Source: a virus
Reading direction: 5' to 3' (one strand)
Length of the DNA: 64,000 nucleotides
Virus record (IMG/VR): IMGVR_UViG_3300033995_001000
Span: 1 to 64,000 of that record
The position numbers and the translations under genes are program-made. Below are positions 15,746 to 24,470 of this stretch, in pieces. Within the stretch, counting starts at the first letter, position 1, and each line of letters starts with the position of its first letter. The notes below the pieces were generated by a model. It searched no databases. It saw only the letters and a list, made by a program, of their open reading frames with translations, and had not been told where the DNA came from.

Positions 15746-17191
15746 ATGCTAAATCAATTAATAAAGAAAGTATTACTCGAGGCAACTTCTGACAGTAATG
15801 GGGGTAGAGGGTCCTATGTTTCTCCTTTACAACCTGGTGTTAGAGAATTTAGTAAAGAGTCGTTACAACCATTTATAACACCCGTATCAAAGTATGTCAA
15901 TACTGAGTTGGGATACGACAGTTATGACGGTAAAATGAGTACCCCTAAAAAGAAAATTAAAAAGATGGAAAATAAAGCAAAAAACATCTCCAATTATATT
16001 AAGAATCACCCTACTTTAACATCTGGTGATGATGAAGGTAATAATATAAACCAAACACCTGGAGGTAAAAAAAGTATTGTACCAATCACAACTCTAAAAG
16101 AGTGGATTGAAATAAAAAAAGACACTGTAGTTGTTGGTGAAAAGAAAGTAATTAAACTTAACGAAGGTGATATTATTCGAATGGTAAAAAGAATTTTATC
16201 TGAACAAGATGATGAAAAAACTTATTATAAGTTAGGTGCAACAGGTTTAGGATTTAAAATTATTGATGGAAAATTATACACGGTATTATTTAATAAATCA
16301 ACAGGTGAAGTAAAACCAGACTACGCATTAAACGGGGAGTTATACGACTTCAAAGTAGATGTTAAAACAGGTGAAGTACTTGACGAGGACTATAGAACAA
16401 ATATCGAATTCACAGAGTTTTATTGGAATGATATAGTTCGTTCTGATATACAACCTGGACAATATAATAATGTAAGATACAAATTTATTGCCGTGGCACC
16501 TGAAGGTGTTCCTAATAAGGCCTCAATCGGTAAACCAGTTGTTTACACGGGTAATATTGTTGCAGAGGACATAAGTGTCTTAAAATCAATCGGAATGACC
16601 GAATCTAAAGATACTACCATTTCACCTATGATGTATTATAAGAAGGGTGGAAAAGGGTATTATGTGATGTTATATCCTGGCGCAAGACCTGGTACTGAAG
16701 TTACAATTGGTGGGTCATCAAAAAAAACAACACCAACACCGACTAATATTAGTTTGGATATTACAGAACCGTTCGTATTTGACAAAACAGAATTAAAACC
16801 TGAAGCTCAAGATAAGATTGATAAATTTATTTCTAATTTAAATGGTTACTTGAAAACATATCCTAAGTATGGTAAATTCTTATTACAAAACGTCCCATTA
16901 ATTATCGGATATTCATCAAGAGATAAAGACCCTAACGATAGAATAATTGGTAAATTACCTGCATGTCAATCATCTAAAACTATTGGTGAGTATAATCAAT
17001 GTTTATCACAACAAAGAGCAAATACAATCGCTAATATGATTAAAGAGAAAACGGGTATTGTTATGACCCCTATTGGTAAAGGTGAAACGACTGAGTTCGG
17101 GCCAGGATGGACAAAAGAAAAATCAACTACTACTGACCAAACACAACCTAATAGAAGGTTTGTAATTAAAATTAAAGATTATACAGAATAA
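15746..17191 (+). CDS. Leader-tagged protein with C-terminal OmpA-like domain
   Basis: 481 residues. It opens MLNQLIKKVLLE followed by ATSDS, almost the same junction as the capsid maturation site (LINE|ATSDGS), so cleavage after Glu12 is likely. A second leader-like helix, LNEGDIIRMVKRILSE, lies at residues 138-153. Residues about 335-481 have the OmpA/MotB pattern: FVFDKTELKPEAQDKID, a Gly-Tyr-Ser strand, LSQQRANTIANMI and the closing NRRFVIKIK. OmpA-like domains bind peptidoglycan. It is probably a packaged or virion-surface protein that contacts cell wall during entry; that role is inference. A terminator follows. Confidence 0.8.
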   Translation: MLNQLIKKVLLEATSDSNGGRGSYVSPLQPGVREFSKESLQPFITPVSKYVNTELGYDSYDGKMSTPKKKIKKMENKAKNISNYIKNHPTLTSGDDEGNNINQTPGGKKSIVPITTLKEWIEIKKDTVVVGEKKVIKLNEGDIIRMVKRILSEQDDEKTYYKLGATGLGFKIIDGKLYTVLFNKSTGEVKPDYALNGELYDFKVDVKTGEVLDEDYRTNIEFTEFYWNDIVRSDIQPGQYNNVRYKFIAVAPEGVPNKASIGKPVVYTGNIVAEDISVLKSIGMTESKDTTISPMMYYKKGGKGYYVMLYPGARPGTEVTIGGSSKKTTPTPTNISLDITEPFVFDKTELKPEAQDKIDKFISNLNGYLKTYPKYGKFLLQNVPLIIGYSSRDKDPNDRIIGKLPACQSSKTIGEYNQCLSQQRANTIANMIKEKTGIVMTPIGKGETTEFGPGWTKEKSTTTDQTQPNRRFVIKIKDYTE

Positions 17192-17195
17192 AAAA

Positions 17196-17221
17196 AAAAG
17201 AGGTCATTAGACCTCTTTTTT
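17196..17221. terminator. Bidirectional terminator between convergent genes
   Basis: GAGGTC / GACCTC stem with ATTA loop, A-run before and T-run after, five bases past the + stop and just before the minus-strand stop at 17224. Confidence 0.85.
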
Positions 17222-17223
17222 AT

Positions 17224-17619
17224 TTAGAACACTTTGATGTTGATAATTTTCTTATCAGTGTAGTCATCAAAGCAGTAGATTAAAACATACTTACCTAACT
17301 TAGGATGAGTATTAGTATGTGGAATACTATCTAATGTGACAACCCCTGTTTTCTTATCTTGGATATATACGTATGAATCGTATGTGAATTCATTATGTAA
17401 CGTTTGATTAAGTTTGAAGTCCTTGAAAAATCTAACTGAATCAAGATTAGTGATATCAATCTTGTATGTGTTAAGTAACAACTTAACGGATACGGAATCT
17501 TTAACCCATAAATCACTTAACTCATAGAAGTTCCCCGCCTTCTTAATAGAGGATTCAACCTGAGCGAAACCAACACATGTGGTTAAGACTAAAACGATGA
17601 GTGTGATTAATTTTTTCAT
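17224..17619 (-). CDS. Exported protein with signal peptide, unknown function
   Basis: 131 residues. MKKLITLIVLVLTTCVGFAQ is a clear Sec signal peptide ending in the FAQ form frequent in Bacteroidota; cleavage is expected near residue 19-20. The Cys at residue 15 is not in a good lipobox, so a soluble periplasmic product is more likely than a lipoprotein. The mature part is a small, probably beta-rich domain with repeated Tyr/Asp/Lys. Exported proteins are unusual in phages and may act in superinfection exclusion or host-envelope change; this is a guess. A TAnnTTTG element lies 4 nt upstream. Confidence 0.75.
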   Translation of the reverse strand: MKKLITLIVLVLTTCVGFAQVESSIKKAGNFYELSDLWVKDSVSVKLLLNTYKIDITNLDSVRFFKDFKLNQTLHNEFTYDSYVYIQDKKTGVVTLDSIPHTNTHPKLGKYVLIYCFDDYTDKKIINIKVF

Positions 17620-17623
17620 ATTA

Positions 17624-17631
17624 CAAAGTTA
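17624..17631 (-). promoter_or_regulatory. TAnnTTTG element (TAACTTTG) before the exported protein
   Basis: TAACTTTG ends 4 nt before the ATG at 17619. No TTG was seen at the expected -33 distance, so only the -7 part matches. Confidence 0.3.
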
Positions 17632-18039
17632 AGCAATTTTTTCTAATATTGATGATAAAGAATGAACTATTTGTGATTTTATTTCATCTTCGTACCCTTG
17701 TCTCATAATCTCTGTTTTGTTATCATACAAAACATTTAATTTTTCCCAATCTCTCTGAGACAAAACTATATCATAATGGTATACGTGATTGGTAATACTA
17801 ATTTTTCTATCGTCCATAAGGATAAATAAACCTAACGTAACATTCTTGATATATTTCTTACCTGATAGTGGAGCAATTAAAAATTTAGAATCAGGATGAT
17901 TAATAAGTCTACGACAAATTGCGGTACAAATCTTTTCATTTTCCGATAGTCGACTTTTTTCTGTGAAAAATCGATACTTGTGCCAAAGAGTAAATTTAGT
18001 GTACCATCTCTTTAGAACCCTCTTTAAATATATTTTCAT
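17629..18039 (-). CDS. Hypothetical basic protein
   Basis: 136 residues with a strongly basic N-terminus (MKIYLKRVLKRWYTKF) containing many aromatics, then a mixed alpha/beta body and a helical C-terminus (IVHSLSSILEKIA). It has two Cys and no membrane segment or enzyme motif that I recognise. The stop lies 9 bases before the exported-protein start, so the two genes form one leftward unit. A host-type -7 element lies upstream, which suggests early expression. Function unknown. Confidence 0.65.
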   Translation of the reverse strand: MKIYLKRVLKRWYTKFTLWHKYRFFTEKSRLSENEKICTAICRRLINHPDSKFLIAPLSGKKYIKNVTLGLFILMDDRKISITNHVYHYDIVLSQRDWEKLNVLYDNKTEIMRQGYEDEIKSQIVHSLSSILEKIA

Positions 18040-18074
18040 TTTTTTGTTGTATGTTGATTACATTATCTTAAGTA

Positions 18075-18082
18075 CAAAGATA
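18075..18082 (-). promoter_or_regulatory. TAnnTTTG element (TATCTTTG)
   Basis: TATCTTTG lies 35 nt before the ATG at 18039 on the minus strand. A TTTG occurs upstream with a short 13-nt spacer, so the -33 match is poor. Confidence 0.4.
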
Positions 18083-18096
18083 GTAAAAATATTGAC

Positions 18097-18130
18097 AAAA
18101 AAAAATAACCTTAAAATAATTAAGGTTATT
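18097..18130 (-). terminator. Rho-independent terminator of the leftward baseplate block
   Basis: AATAACCTTAA and TTAAGGTTATT form an 11-bp stem with a 5-nt loop. On the minus strand it is followed by nine T, 30 bases past the stop of the 18161-18763 gene. Confidence 0.82.
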
Positions 18131-18160
18131 TCTTGTATTTTTTATTATTAGTCTTACTAA

Positions 18161-18763
18161 TTACCCGTTTAATCCGTTACCACCAATAAGAACCGCGTTC
18201 ATTTGAACAACTTCTCTACCAGCACTATTTGTATAGGTTGGATGTGGAGGAATTATTGTAATTACCGAATTGTCGCATATTTCCTGGCATATGGTGGTTT
18301 CAGTGTTAGACGATAATGGTGGTAGATTTTTACAATCTTCACAATCTAAAAATGGCCCTGAACTGTAATGATAATTTGTTTCACCCGTTAGTGATAACTC
18401 ATCAAAAGTAGCACAAAATGGTGTTTCAGAACCAAATTGTATTTCATAAGTAATACCTGTTGTAGGAGTACCATATTCACGACAAAAATTAGTTGCTTCA
18501 ATATTAAACACTTCTAAGTCATTACATCCTATAAATTTAAAATTTAAAGACTCTGTAAGACCACTTAAACACGTACAACAATCGTCGTGTAATTGAACAA
18601 AGGATATATTTAGAGTTTCCGCGCTTTCTGTTACTGCCCCAACAGTACCACAAAATCGAGCCTCGCTAATATCGAACTCTACTGTGGCCCCCAAAGTTAA
18701 CGTTGCTGCAGAAAGAATGTATACATCATTAGTTAAACATTCATTTATAATATAATTTGCCAT
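18161..18763 (-). CDS. Cys-rich putative virion protein
   Basis: 200 residues, rich in Thr, Ser, Gly and with about 14 Cys, several in CC or CxxC clusters (DDCCTC, DCEDC, CQEICD). It is probably a small beta-rich particle-surface protein. The C-terminus ends in Gly-Gly-Asn-Gly-Leu-Asn-Gly. The same Cys/Thr-rich style appears in the fibre proteins of the 39-43 kb region. It is the last gene before a terminator in the minus-strand baseplate block. Exact role unknown; tail or fibre accessory is an inference. Confidence 0.65.
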   Translation of the reverse strand: MANYIINECLTNDVYILSAATLTLGATVEFDISEARFCGTVGAVTESAETLNISFVQLHDDCCTCLSGLTESLNFKFIGCNDLEVFNIEATNFCREYGTPTTGITYEIQFGSETPFCATFDELSLTGETNYHYSSGPFLDCEDCKNLPPLSSNTETTICQEICDNSVITIIPPHPTYTNSAGREVVQMNAVLIGGNGLNG

Positions 18764-18849
18764 ATCTTTTGTGTTATTTTTTTTTTAATTTTTATAGGTT
18801 ATAATGTAAAATTTAATAATTTTATATTATTTAACATTTTGTTTTTATT

Positions 18850-18856
18850 ATAAATA
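18850..18856 (-). promoter_or_regulatory. TATTTAT element, minus strand
   Basis: TATTTAT on the minus strand lies 86 nt before the ATG at 18763, just past the upstream gene's stop. The long spacing lowers confidence. Confidence 0.35.
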
Positions 18857-18861
18857 TCTTA

Positions 18862-20337
18862 TTAATCTAAATACTTCATATTAACGATTTGAAATTTAAC
18901 TTGTCGTTTGTATGTATTTATCTCTCCACTACTATCCACCTTAATATCTATATAATACTCGTTAGGTATTTTATCCCTAGTGTCAAACATAAAATAATAT
19001 TCGTTTGGCGTCCTGTTGATTTTGGTCCAACCTTGAACCTCAACCTCAGTCTGGCCTTCTCTAACATATACTCTGTAGTGAGCGTCAACATTTTGTAAAA
19101 GTTTTTGAGTTGTGTAAGCTTGTTTAATGACAACACCAACTTTTCTAATATCAGTATTGTATATTTTTTCATCTTGTTTAATACCATAAAAGTCAAACCC
19201 ATATAATTTAGGGTCGACTGAATTAGTACCAATCTGAATTGAATTTTTTAATGGTTGTATTGTAAACTCATTAAACGATTGGGGTAATGGGAAACCATTG
19301 TAATTTAAGTTGTACCATTTATCAGTAAACATACATGGTGTTTTATAACCAATTATTGGTGGTATAACAATTTCATAAACACCTTTAGTTCTTTGACAAG
19401 CGGTTAACCCTGTTAATCCAGGAATGTCATTTCCCGATGAATCCATAATAGTAACACTTGGATTATTGTCTAAATTGATTGGGTTACCGTTATCAAACAA
19501 GTACAAATAAAGTTTGTTTGTTCTACCTAAAGAAAATAAGTTTCTATCATCTTCAATAAGGTCATTATAGTTTGTTTCTAAAAATGGTTCGTAAAATGTT
19601 TGAGTATGTCTTGTAAAAAATTGAGTTTCATAGGTATCAGTAAGACCTGATAAGTTTTCGACCTGAGGTTTGTAAGCAATTCCCCATCCTGTGACATTAG
19701 TTAATGAACCATCAATAATTGAATTAATTTCACTAGTCATGTCAAAACTAACGTTCTCATTACCAAATTCAAAATGTTGTGTGTCAACGATAGTTAATGA
19801 GCTAAAAGGAACAACCCCACTGTTTAAGTTATTGTAGACACCAGGCTCAGTCCAAACACCAATTGTCGTTGTTTGAAACCAATTCGAGGGTCTATCAGAA
19901 AAAGATTTGTCCGTATCACTATATTCATAAACTAAATCAGCAAAATCATAACCAACACCTTCATCCCAAATCTGTGGGTTTAGTGGGTTGTTATTAATGT
20001 ATGGGATTCTGAATAAAATTAAATCAAATGACGTGGCTCTTTTTCTACCTTGAGATGTTGAGGTGTTTAATAACTCAATATCAAAGGTTGAGGTATTCAC
20101 CATTCTTAAAGTGTGAACAATTGTGTCGTTACAAGTTGTAGAAATTGTACCGTCATTTATCTTCTGAAATAGTAATGAAAGGTCTAAATCGAATATGAAT
20201 CTACTATACCCACTAGGATATTGAGACACTGCGGTAGAACCATAAAACAATTCCGTAACTGGGTTTCTACCAGTATTGGTGAAACTGTTGGATATGATAG
20301 TATTGTTCTTACTAAAGTAGGAGTTATTAATTGACAT
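18862..20337 (-). CDS. Putative baseplate or tail structural protein
   Basis: 491 residues, rich in Asn, Thr, Tyr, Phe and Asp, with the alternating pattern of a beta-sandwich protein throughout. It has no signal peptide or enzyme motif. The N-terminal half resembles multi-strand domains found in surface adhesins. The C-terminal part has repeated strand-turn-strand segments (for example RVYVREGQTEVEVQGW). It has its own TATTTAT element and sits next to the hub-like gene. A baseplate wedge or short tail-fibre role is likely by context, but not proven. Confidence 0.65.
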   Translation of the reverse strand: MSINNSYFSKNNTIISNSFTNTGRNPVTELFYGSTAVSQYPSGYSRFIFDLDLSLLFQKINDGTISTTCNDTIVHTLRMVNTSTFDIELLNTSTSQGRKRATSFDLILFRIPYINNNPLNPQIWDEGVGYDFADLVYEYSDTDKSFSDRPSNWFQTTTIGVWTEPGVYNNLNSGVVPFSSLTIVDTQHFEFGNENVSFDMTSEINSIIDGSLTNVTGWGIAYKPQVENLSGLTDTYETQFFTRHTQTFYEPFLETNYNDLIEDDRNLFSLGRTNKLYLYLFDNGNPINLDNNPSVTIMDSSGNDIPGLTGLTACQRTKGVYEIVIPPIIGYKTPCMFTDKWYNLNYNGFPLPQSFNEFTIQPLKNSIQIGTNSVDPKLYGFDFYGIKQDEKIYNTDIRKVGVVIKQAYTTQKLLQNVDAHYRVYVREGQTEVEVQGWTKINRTPNEYYFMFDTRDKIPNEYYIDIKVDSSGEINTYKRQVKFQIVNMKYLD

Positions 20338-20352
20338 TTAAGTGTTTTACTT

Positions 20353-20359
20353 ATAAATA
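20353..20359 (-). promoter_or_regulatory. TATTTAT late-promoter-like element, minus strand
   Basis: TATTTAT on the minus strand lies 15 nt before the ATG at 20337. Confidence 0.5.
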
Positions 20360-21940
20360 TCAATTAATTCGGATATTTTGATTTAGGATGGTATTTTCTG
20401 CGTCAGCAAGAATTGCATTAATTTCTGCGGAGGTTTGTCCGTTACCTGCGGCAACAGGAATAGGTGGTGCCGTAGCCACAGGATGTACGTGACCAGTAAC
20501 AAATGAAAATATTTTTCTAAGTAGTTTCATTAACTCATCACCTCTTGTTGTTGGGTATGTCTTATTAAAAATACTACTTTCGTCACCAATAAATTTATCT
20601 TGTGGTATACCATATAAAGTTTGACTTAAACTAATCTTACCTTTAGGTCCTGTAGAGTCTTGAGATAGTAAATAAATTTTTTGAGCTCCTAAGACACCAT
20701 AAGTGACATCTGAAGGTACAAACTCGGATGGAGTAACTGTTTCAGTTTTAATATCCCCTTGAGGTCCAATAAGTGCAGTTCCATTTTTGTTTTCCCAAAC
20801 TAAAAACCACCCACTATTAACTAACCCCATATTTAATTTAATTTTACTATAAAAATTAACATAATTAGTTAGTTCCGCAACATCATTTACAACTTGTGAT
20901 GGTGAGAATTTAACACCTTTTTCATAAGTTAATTTTGATGGGGTAACAACAAATGGAAATATTTGGTCTTGAGGTATATTACGTAATTGGTTGTTAACAA
21001 CATAATTAGGTAAATCAATAAATTTTTTAAAAACTCCATCACTAAATTTATTAATTAAAGTTAATGATTCGTTAAAACTTTTGGCGGTAAATTTTACTTC
21101 CTCAATAGGGCCACTATAATCGGTACCAACACTTAAGTTAAGGATAGTGTCGGACTTAAAATTTTTACTGTTAACTTTCTGACTTGGTATTACATTGTAT
21201 AATCCAACAGACCCATTAAAAACATTTTGAGTGTTTTCTAAATTTTCAATATCCCAGATTATTATTTTTTTAACTACCTTTACATTTTCAACTAATCTAG
21301 CTTGACTTTCTTGGGGTAATAAAACTTTTTGTTGGGTAAAATTTGAAAGTTGTAAGAATGACCTCATCGCATTTCCAACAGGTAATTGTGTTGTACTTAA
21401 TACTTTTGTTTTACCCGCTCTAATTAAAACCTCATTTTCTTTAACAACTACATCGGCGGAACCACGTCCTAACAATGCGTTATCACCAGGTTCGGGAAAT
21501 ACACCATAACTATCTTTGTTACGATATTGCCCATCACTATTTTTAATCGAAATACCTTGTTTAATTCTATCTCCCGCAGCTAAAAATTTCTTAGCGCCTT
21601 GATAATACTCAAAAGGTGTTGTCATTGGTGACGAAAACGGTCCTTGAATATAAAATTGACTTTGGAAATTAAATTTTTTATTTTGATATATAATATGTAC
21701 GTACTCGTCTTTTTTCGGTACTTGGCTAAAATAAAAAGGTAGTAATGGTAAAAAAATTAACGGGTCTTTAGAAGTCCATTTATCTATTTCCTCATTCCAA
21801 TCAGGAACTGAAGCTAAAATATCACTATATGTTTGTGTTTCAGGTATTACTCTAAGTCTACCTAACATCATCGGGTCTTGGTTATCGTAAACGATACCAG
21901 GAAATATAATTTGATACTTATTAGATTGGTCTATTTTCAT
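20360..21940 (-). CDS. Baseplate hub/spike protein with gp5-like OB domain
   Basis: 526 residues. The N-terminal pattern [19 protein letters not shown] (residues 15-33) matches the opening strands of the T4 gp5 OB domain. Segments with [21 protein letters not shown] and YIQGPFSSP continue that fold. A C-terminal [11 protein letters not shown] segment is typical of phage spike/hub proteins that trimerise and bind a tip. No lysozyme domain is visible, so this hub would not cut cell wall itself. The stop is next to the TATTTAT element of the downstream gene. The start overlaps the stop of the upstream small gene by one base. Confidence 0.7.
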   Translation of the reverse strand: MKIDQSNKYQIIFPGIVYDNQDPMMLGRLRVIPETQTYSDILASVPDWNEEIDKWTSKDPLIFLPLLPFYFSQVPKKDEYVHIIYQNKKFNFQSQFYIQGPFSSPMTTPFEYYQGAKKFLAAGDRIKQGISIKNSDGQYRNKDSYGVFPEPGDNALLGRGSADVVVKENEVLIRAGKTKVLSTTQLPVGNAMRSFLQLSNFTQQKVLLPQESQARLVENVKVVKKIIIWDIENLENTQNVFNGSVGLYNVIPSQKVNSKNFKSDTILNLSVGTDYSGPIEEVKFTAKSFNESLTLINKFSDGVFKKFIDLPNYVVNNQLRNIPQDQIFPFVVTPSKLTYEKGVKFSPSQVVNDVAELTNYVNFYSKIKLNMGLVNSGWFLVWENKNGTALIGPQGDIKTETVTPSEFVPSDVTYGVLGAQKIYLLSQDSTGPKGKISLSQTLYGIPQDKFIGDESSIFNKTYPTTRGDELMKLLRKIFSFVTGHVHPVATAPPIPVAAGNGQTSAEINAILADAENTILNQNIRIN

Positions 21941-22152
21941 TATTTAATAGTTCTGTTTTGATATTCTTTAAGAATAGTATTGTAAGTTAATTCTAATTTA
22001 TCTAAATGTTCGGTCATTTTAATGACCGCATCTTTGGTAAATTTAAAATCTTCCTGAATAAAATCCATAACAAAAGTCAAATCTTTATTTGAGTGTGATT
22101 TGTAGTCTTTTATTATTTTTACGGCTTTTTCCGATTGTTCTTTTTTTGTCAT
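21940..22152 (-). CDS. Small helical protein between tail genes
   Basis: 70 residues, charged and helical ([13 protein letters not shown], then [10 protein letters not shown] and [13 protein letters not shown]), probably a short coiled coil. It overlaps the hub start by one base and starts 3 bases after the stop of the 635-residue gene, so it is part of the same transcript. It could be an assembly chaperone like small T4 hub-assembly proteins, by position only. No recognised motif. Confidence 0.65.
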   Translation of the reverse strand: MTKKEQSEKAVKIIKDYKSHSNKDLTFVMDFIQEDFKFTKDAVIKMTEHLDKLELTYNTILKEYQNRTIK

Positions 22153-22154
22153 AA

Positions 22155-24062
22155 TTACATTTTTTTACCGAAAGCACTCGAAGGAACTGTCAGACCTGCT
22201 GGTGTCATTGTTAATGGTGGTATTGCAATTTGTACCTTACCATTTTCAGCCTCTTCCGATGACATAGATTTCATTTGCCCTAACATTTTTAGAACATCTA
22301 AATTAGGACTTCCATCTGGCATTGTACCTGTTGGGATACCAAGTTTTTGCATTTCCTCAATAGCTCCAATAAACGCACGAGATTCAGAATATCCATCCAT
22401 AAATTGAGATGCAAATAATAGAGGTAATGGTATTTCACCACCCCATCCAGAAGTCGCAATCTTTAACAATGATAGAATTTCATCAATAACACTCTTACAT
22501 TTACGCCAATCCGATATAAACTGAGCCACAACAATTATAAGTTGGATTAACTTTAAAATCATAATAATTCTTTTATCCATTTTTTCTCTAGCAACATCTT
22601 GAATTACTGATTGGATTAAATTTAAAATATCTTTTTTAATTATTTCAAAAAGTTCCTTAACAAATAAAGCTCCTATTTTTGACATTAAGTTTATAAAAAA
22701 CTTTTTAAATGTTTTCATGAAAGCGACGAATGAGTTAACACCATCAACAAATGTTTGACCTAATGATTTTAACATTACAAATATTGGTAATAATACTTTT
22801 GGAGATAGTAACGACGCGGCAATTCCTTGAACGATTAATTTAAGGAAGTTTAAATCTACCGTGGCTTTAATATTCCCCTCAATAGCAAAACCTTGCCATT
22901 CAGGATTGTTAATTAATGTTTGAGTTAATGCGTCAGCAGCATCGACTAAATCCTTATCCTCAATAAAATTTAATGTACCTAAATCATTTAGAATGTCATC
23001 ATAATTAACGGGTAATTTAACATTACCACAATCCTCAAATTCAATCACACCATTTTTAATGTTAGTTACTCTTTGGTCAATATTACGTAAATCAATATCT
23101 GTGAATTCAAAAAACGACTCATCAATATCATCGAGTTCGGCTAATTTTGCAATACCACTAACATCGATTTCTTTTTTATTATCAAAACATAAACCTAAAA
23201 CCCTTTGGATGATTAACATAAGTTTATTAGTGTCTTCGGCTTGAGCTACTCCAACATTTGCACTAATAGATATGGCTCCACTTAATGACTCCATAATATT
23301 TGCCATAATATTTGTGAACTCAACAACTTTAGTTGTTCTATAATAATCGGCTAAAAAAGTACCAACTTTATTAATATTGTTTGCTCTATTAGGTAGAGTT
23401 ACCTTAAACCACGGACCAGTTTCTCCTAAGTTATTTGTGTCAACGTATTGAATATCAAATAACGCTTGTCCTGATTGACCAATATATTGTTGACCGTTGT
23501 CAGTTGAGTAAGGTTGACCACTTTGAATTCTTTGATACAACTCTTTGTTCATTGAGAATGGATAAAGTTGTACGTTAACAGGATTTCTTTCGTATAAGAC
23601 TTTACCTTCTTTACTTGACGGGTCTTTTTTTAATAGGTTAATCAAGTCTATTGAACTTACTTTAACATACACCACCTGAGCCGCATATGTTTGTTGTTGG
23701 TCACAACCAACCGCATTTATTGCTTCTTCCATAAGAAGCTCAATAATTTTAGGTTCAATATTCTTAATAACCCTAATTAATGTTTTTTTAACGTAACTAA
23801 TTGAACTACCTCCCTTACCACCAGTAAGATTATTAATATCTAGTAATTGTTCAAATTGATTTTTGATTTCCCTTTGAAATCTTTTAGTCTGTTCTTTGAC
23901 TTTATCTATAGACTCAGTAACGTTTTGTTTGGCAGTATCAAAAGACTCTCCAGCTTTTTTAGAAGTGTCATCATATTGAGTTTTTAAATCCTTATATGTG
24001 GTGGTCGCCGCAATCTTTTTTTGTGCGTCTTTATAATCAAGACCTAAATCTAATGATGCCAT
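22155..24062 (-). CDS. Large tail/baseplate protein with hydrophobic helices
   Basis: 635 residues. Residues about 10-85 are a charged coiled coil. The middle is a mixed domain with two Cys. Residues about 420-545 contain several long hydrophobic helices (for example ILKLIQLIIVVAQFI) that could insert into membrane or form a helical bundle. The C-terminus is Pro/Gly/Thr-rich and ends in SSAFGKKM. It is placed in the baseplate block. A tape-measure-like or hub-distal protein that contacts the inner membrane is possible. No family is recognised. Confidence 0.65.
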   Translation of the reverse strand: MASLDLGLDYKDAQKKIAATTTYKDLKTQYDDTSKKAGESFDTAKQNVTESIDKVKEQTKRFQREIKNQFEQLLDINNLTGGKGGSSISYVKKTLIRVIKNIEPKIIELLMEEAINAVGCDQQQTYAAQVVYVKVSSIDLINLLKKDPSSKEGKVLYERNPVNVQLYPFSMNKELYQRIQSGQPYSTDNGQQYIGQSGQALFDIQYVDTNNLGETGPWFKVTLPNRANNINKVGTFLADYYRTTKVVEFTNIMANIMESLSGAISISANVGVAQAEDTNKLMLIIQRVLGLCFDNKKEIDVSGIAKLAELDDIDESFFEFTDIDLRNIDQRVTNIKNGVIEFEDCGNVKLPVNYDDILNDLGTLNFIEDKDLVDAADALTQTLINNPEWQGFAIEGNIKATVDLNFLKLIVQGIAASLLSPKVLLPIFVMLKSLGQTFVDGVNSFVAFMKTFKKFFINLMSKIGALFVKELFEIIKKDILNLIQSVIQDVAREKMDKRIIMILKLIQLIIVVAQFISDWRKCKSVIDEILSLLKIATSGWGGEIPLPLLFASQFMDGYSESRAFIGAIEEMQKLGIPTGTMPDGSPNLDVLKMLGQMKSMSSEEAENGKVQIAIPPLTMTPAGLTVPSSAFGKKM

Positions 24063-24067
24063 TTTAG

Positions 24068-24445
24068 TTAGTTTTTCATTTTGTAAGACCCGTCAGGTTT
24101 AGACGCGTCTTTTAGTATTAAATTTTCTAATAAATCATCATCCACACCTAAATCAGTAATTGAGAAACTACCACTTCCTGCGGTATTAGATTTTTCCCAC
24201 ATAGTAGATTGCAGTTTAGATAATGTTAATTTCTTTTCAACACAATCGTTAATGATTTTTTGTTGCTTTTCAATAACAGGACCTATTAGAGTCATATCTT
24301 CAGGTTCTTTCATCATTGTCAACATTTTATTTTGTATTCTAATCGCAGTGTTTCTTTGTTCAACAAGTTCATTATAGATTTCTTGCATCAAAGATAACAT
24401 CGACTCTTTAGTTAAATTAATTTCTTTTTTTTGTGGTCTTCCCAT
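24068..24445 (-). CDS. Helical protein, first gene of the baseplate operon
   Basis: 125 residues. Residues about 10-90 are a helical charged region (LMQEIYNELVEQRNTAIRIQ and so on), then a Ser/Gly turn and an acidic C-terminal part ending in Lys/Asn. The gene starts 4 nt after a minus-strand TATTTAT element and ends 5 bases before the next gene, so it opens the leftward late operon. No motif is recognised. It could be a small baseplate or chaperone protein. Confidence 0.65.
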   Translation of the reverse strand: MGRPQKKEINLTKESMLSLMQEIYNELVEQRNTAIRIQNKMLTMMKEPEDMTLIGPVIEKQQKIINDCVEKKLTLSKLQSTMWEKSNTAGSGSFSITDLGVDDDLLENLILKDASKPDGSYKMKN

Positions 24446-24449
24446 TACA

Positions 24450-24456
24450 ATAAATA
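24450..24456 (-). promoter_or_regulatory. TATTTAT element very close to a start codon, minus strand
   Basis: TATTTAT on the minus strand ends 4 nt before the ATG at 24445; a promoter here would give a nearly leaderless mRNA for the baseplate operon. Confidence 0.4.
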
Positions 24457-24470
24457 TTAACTATAAAATT

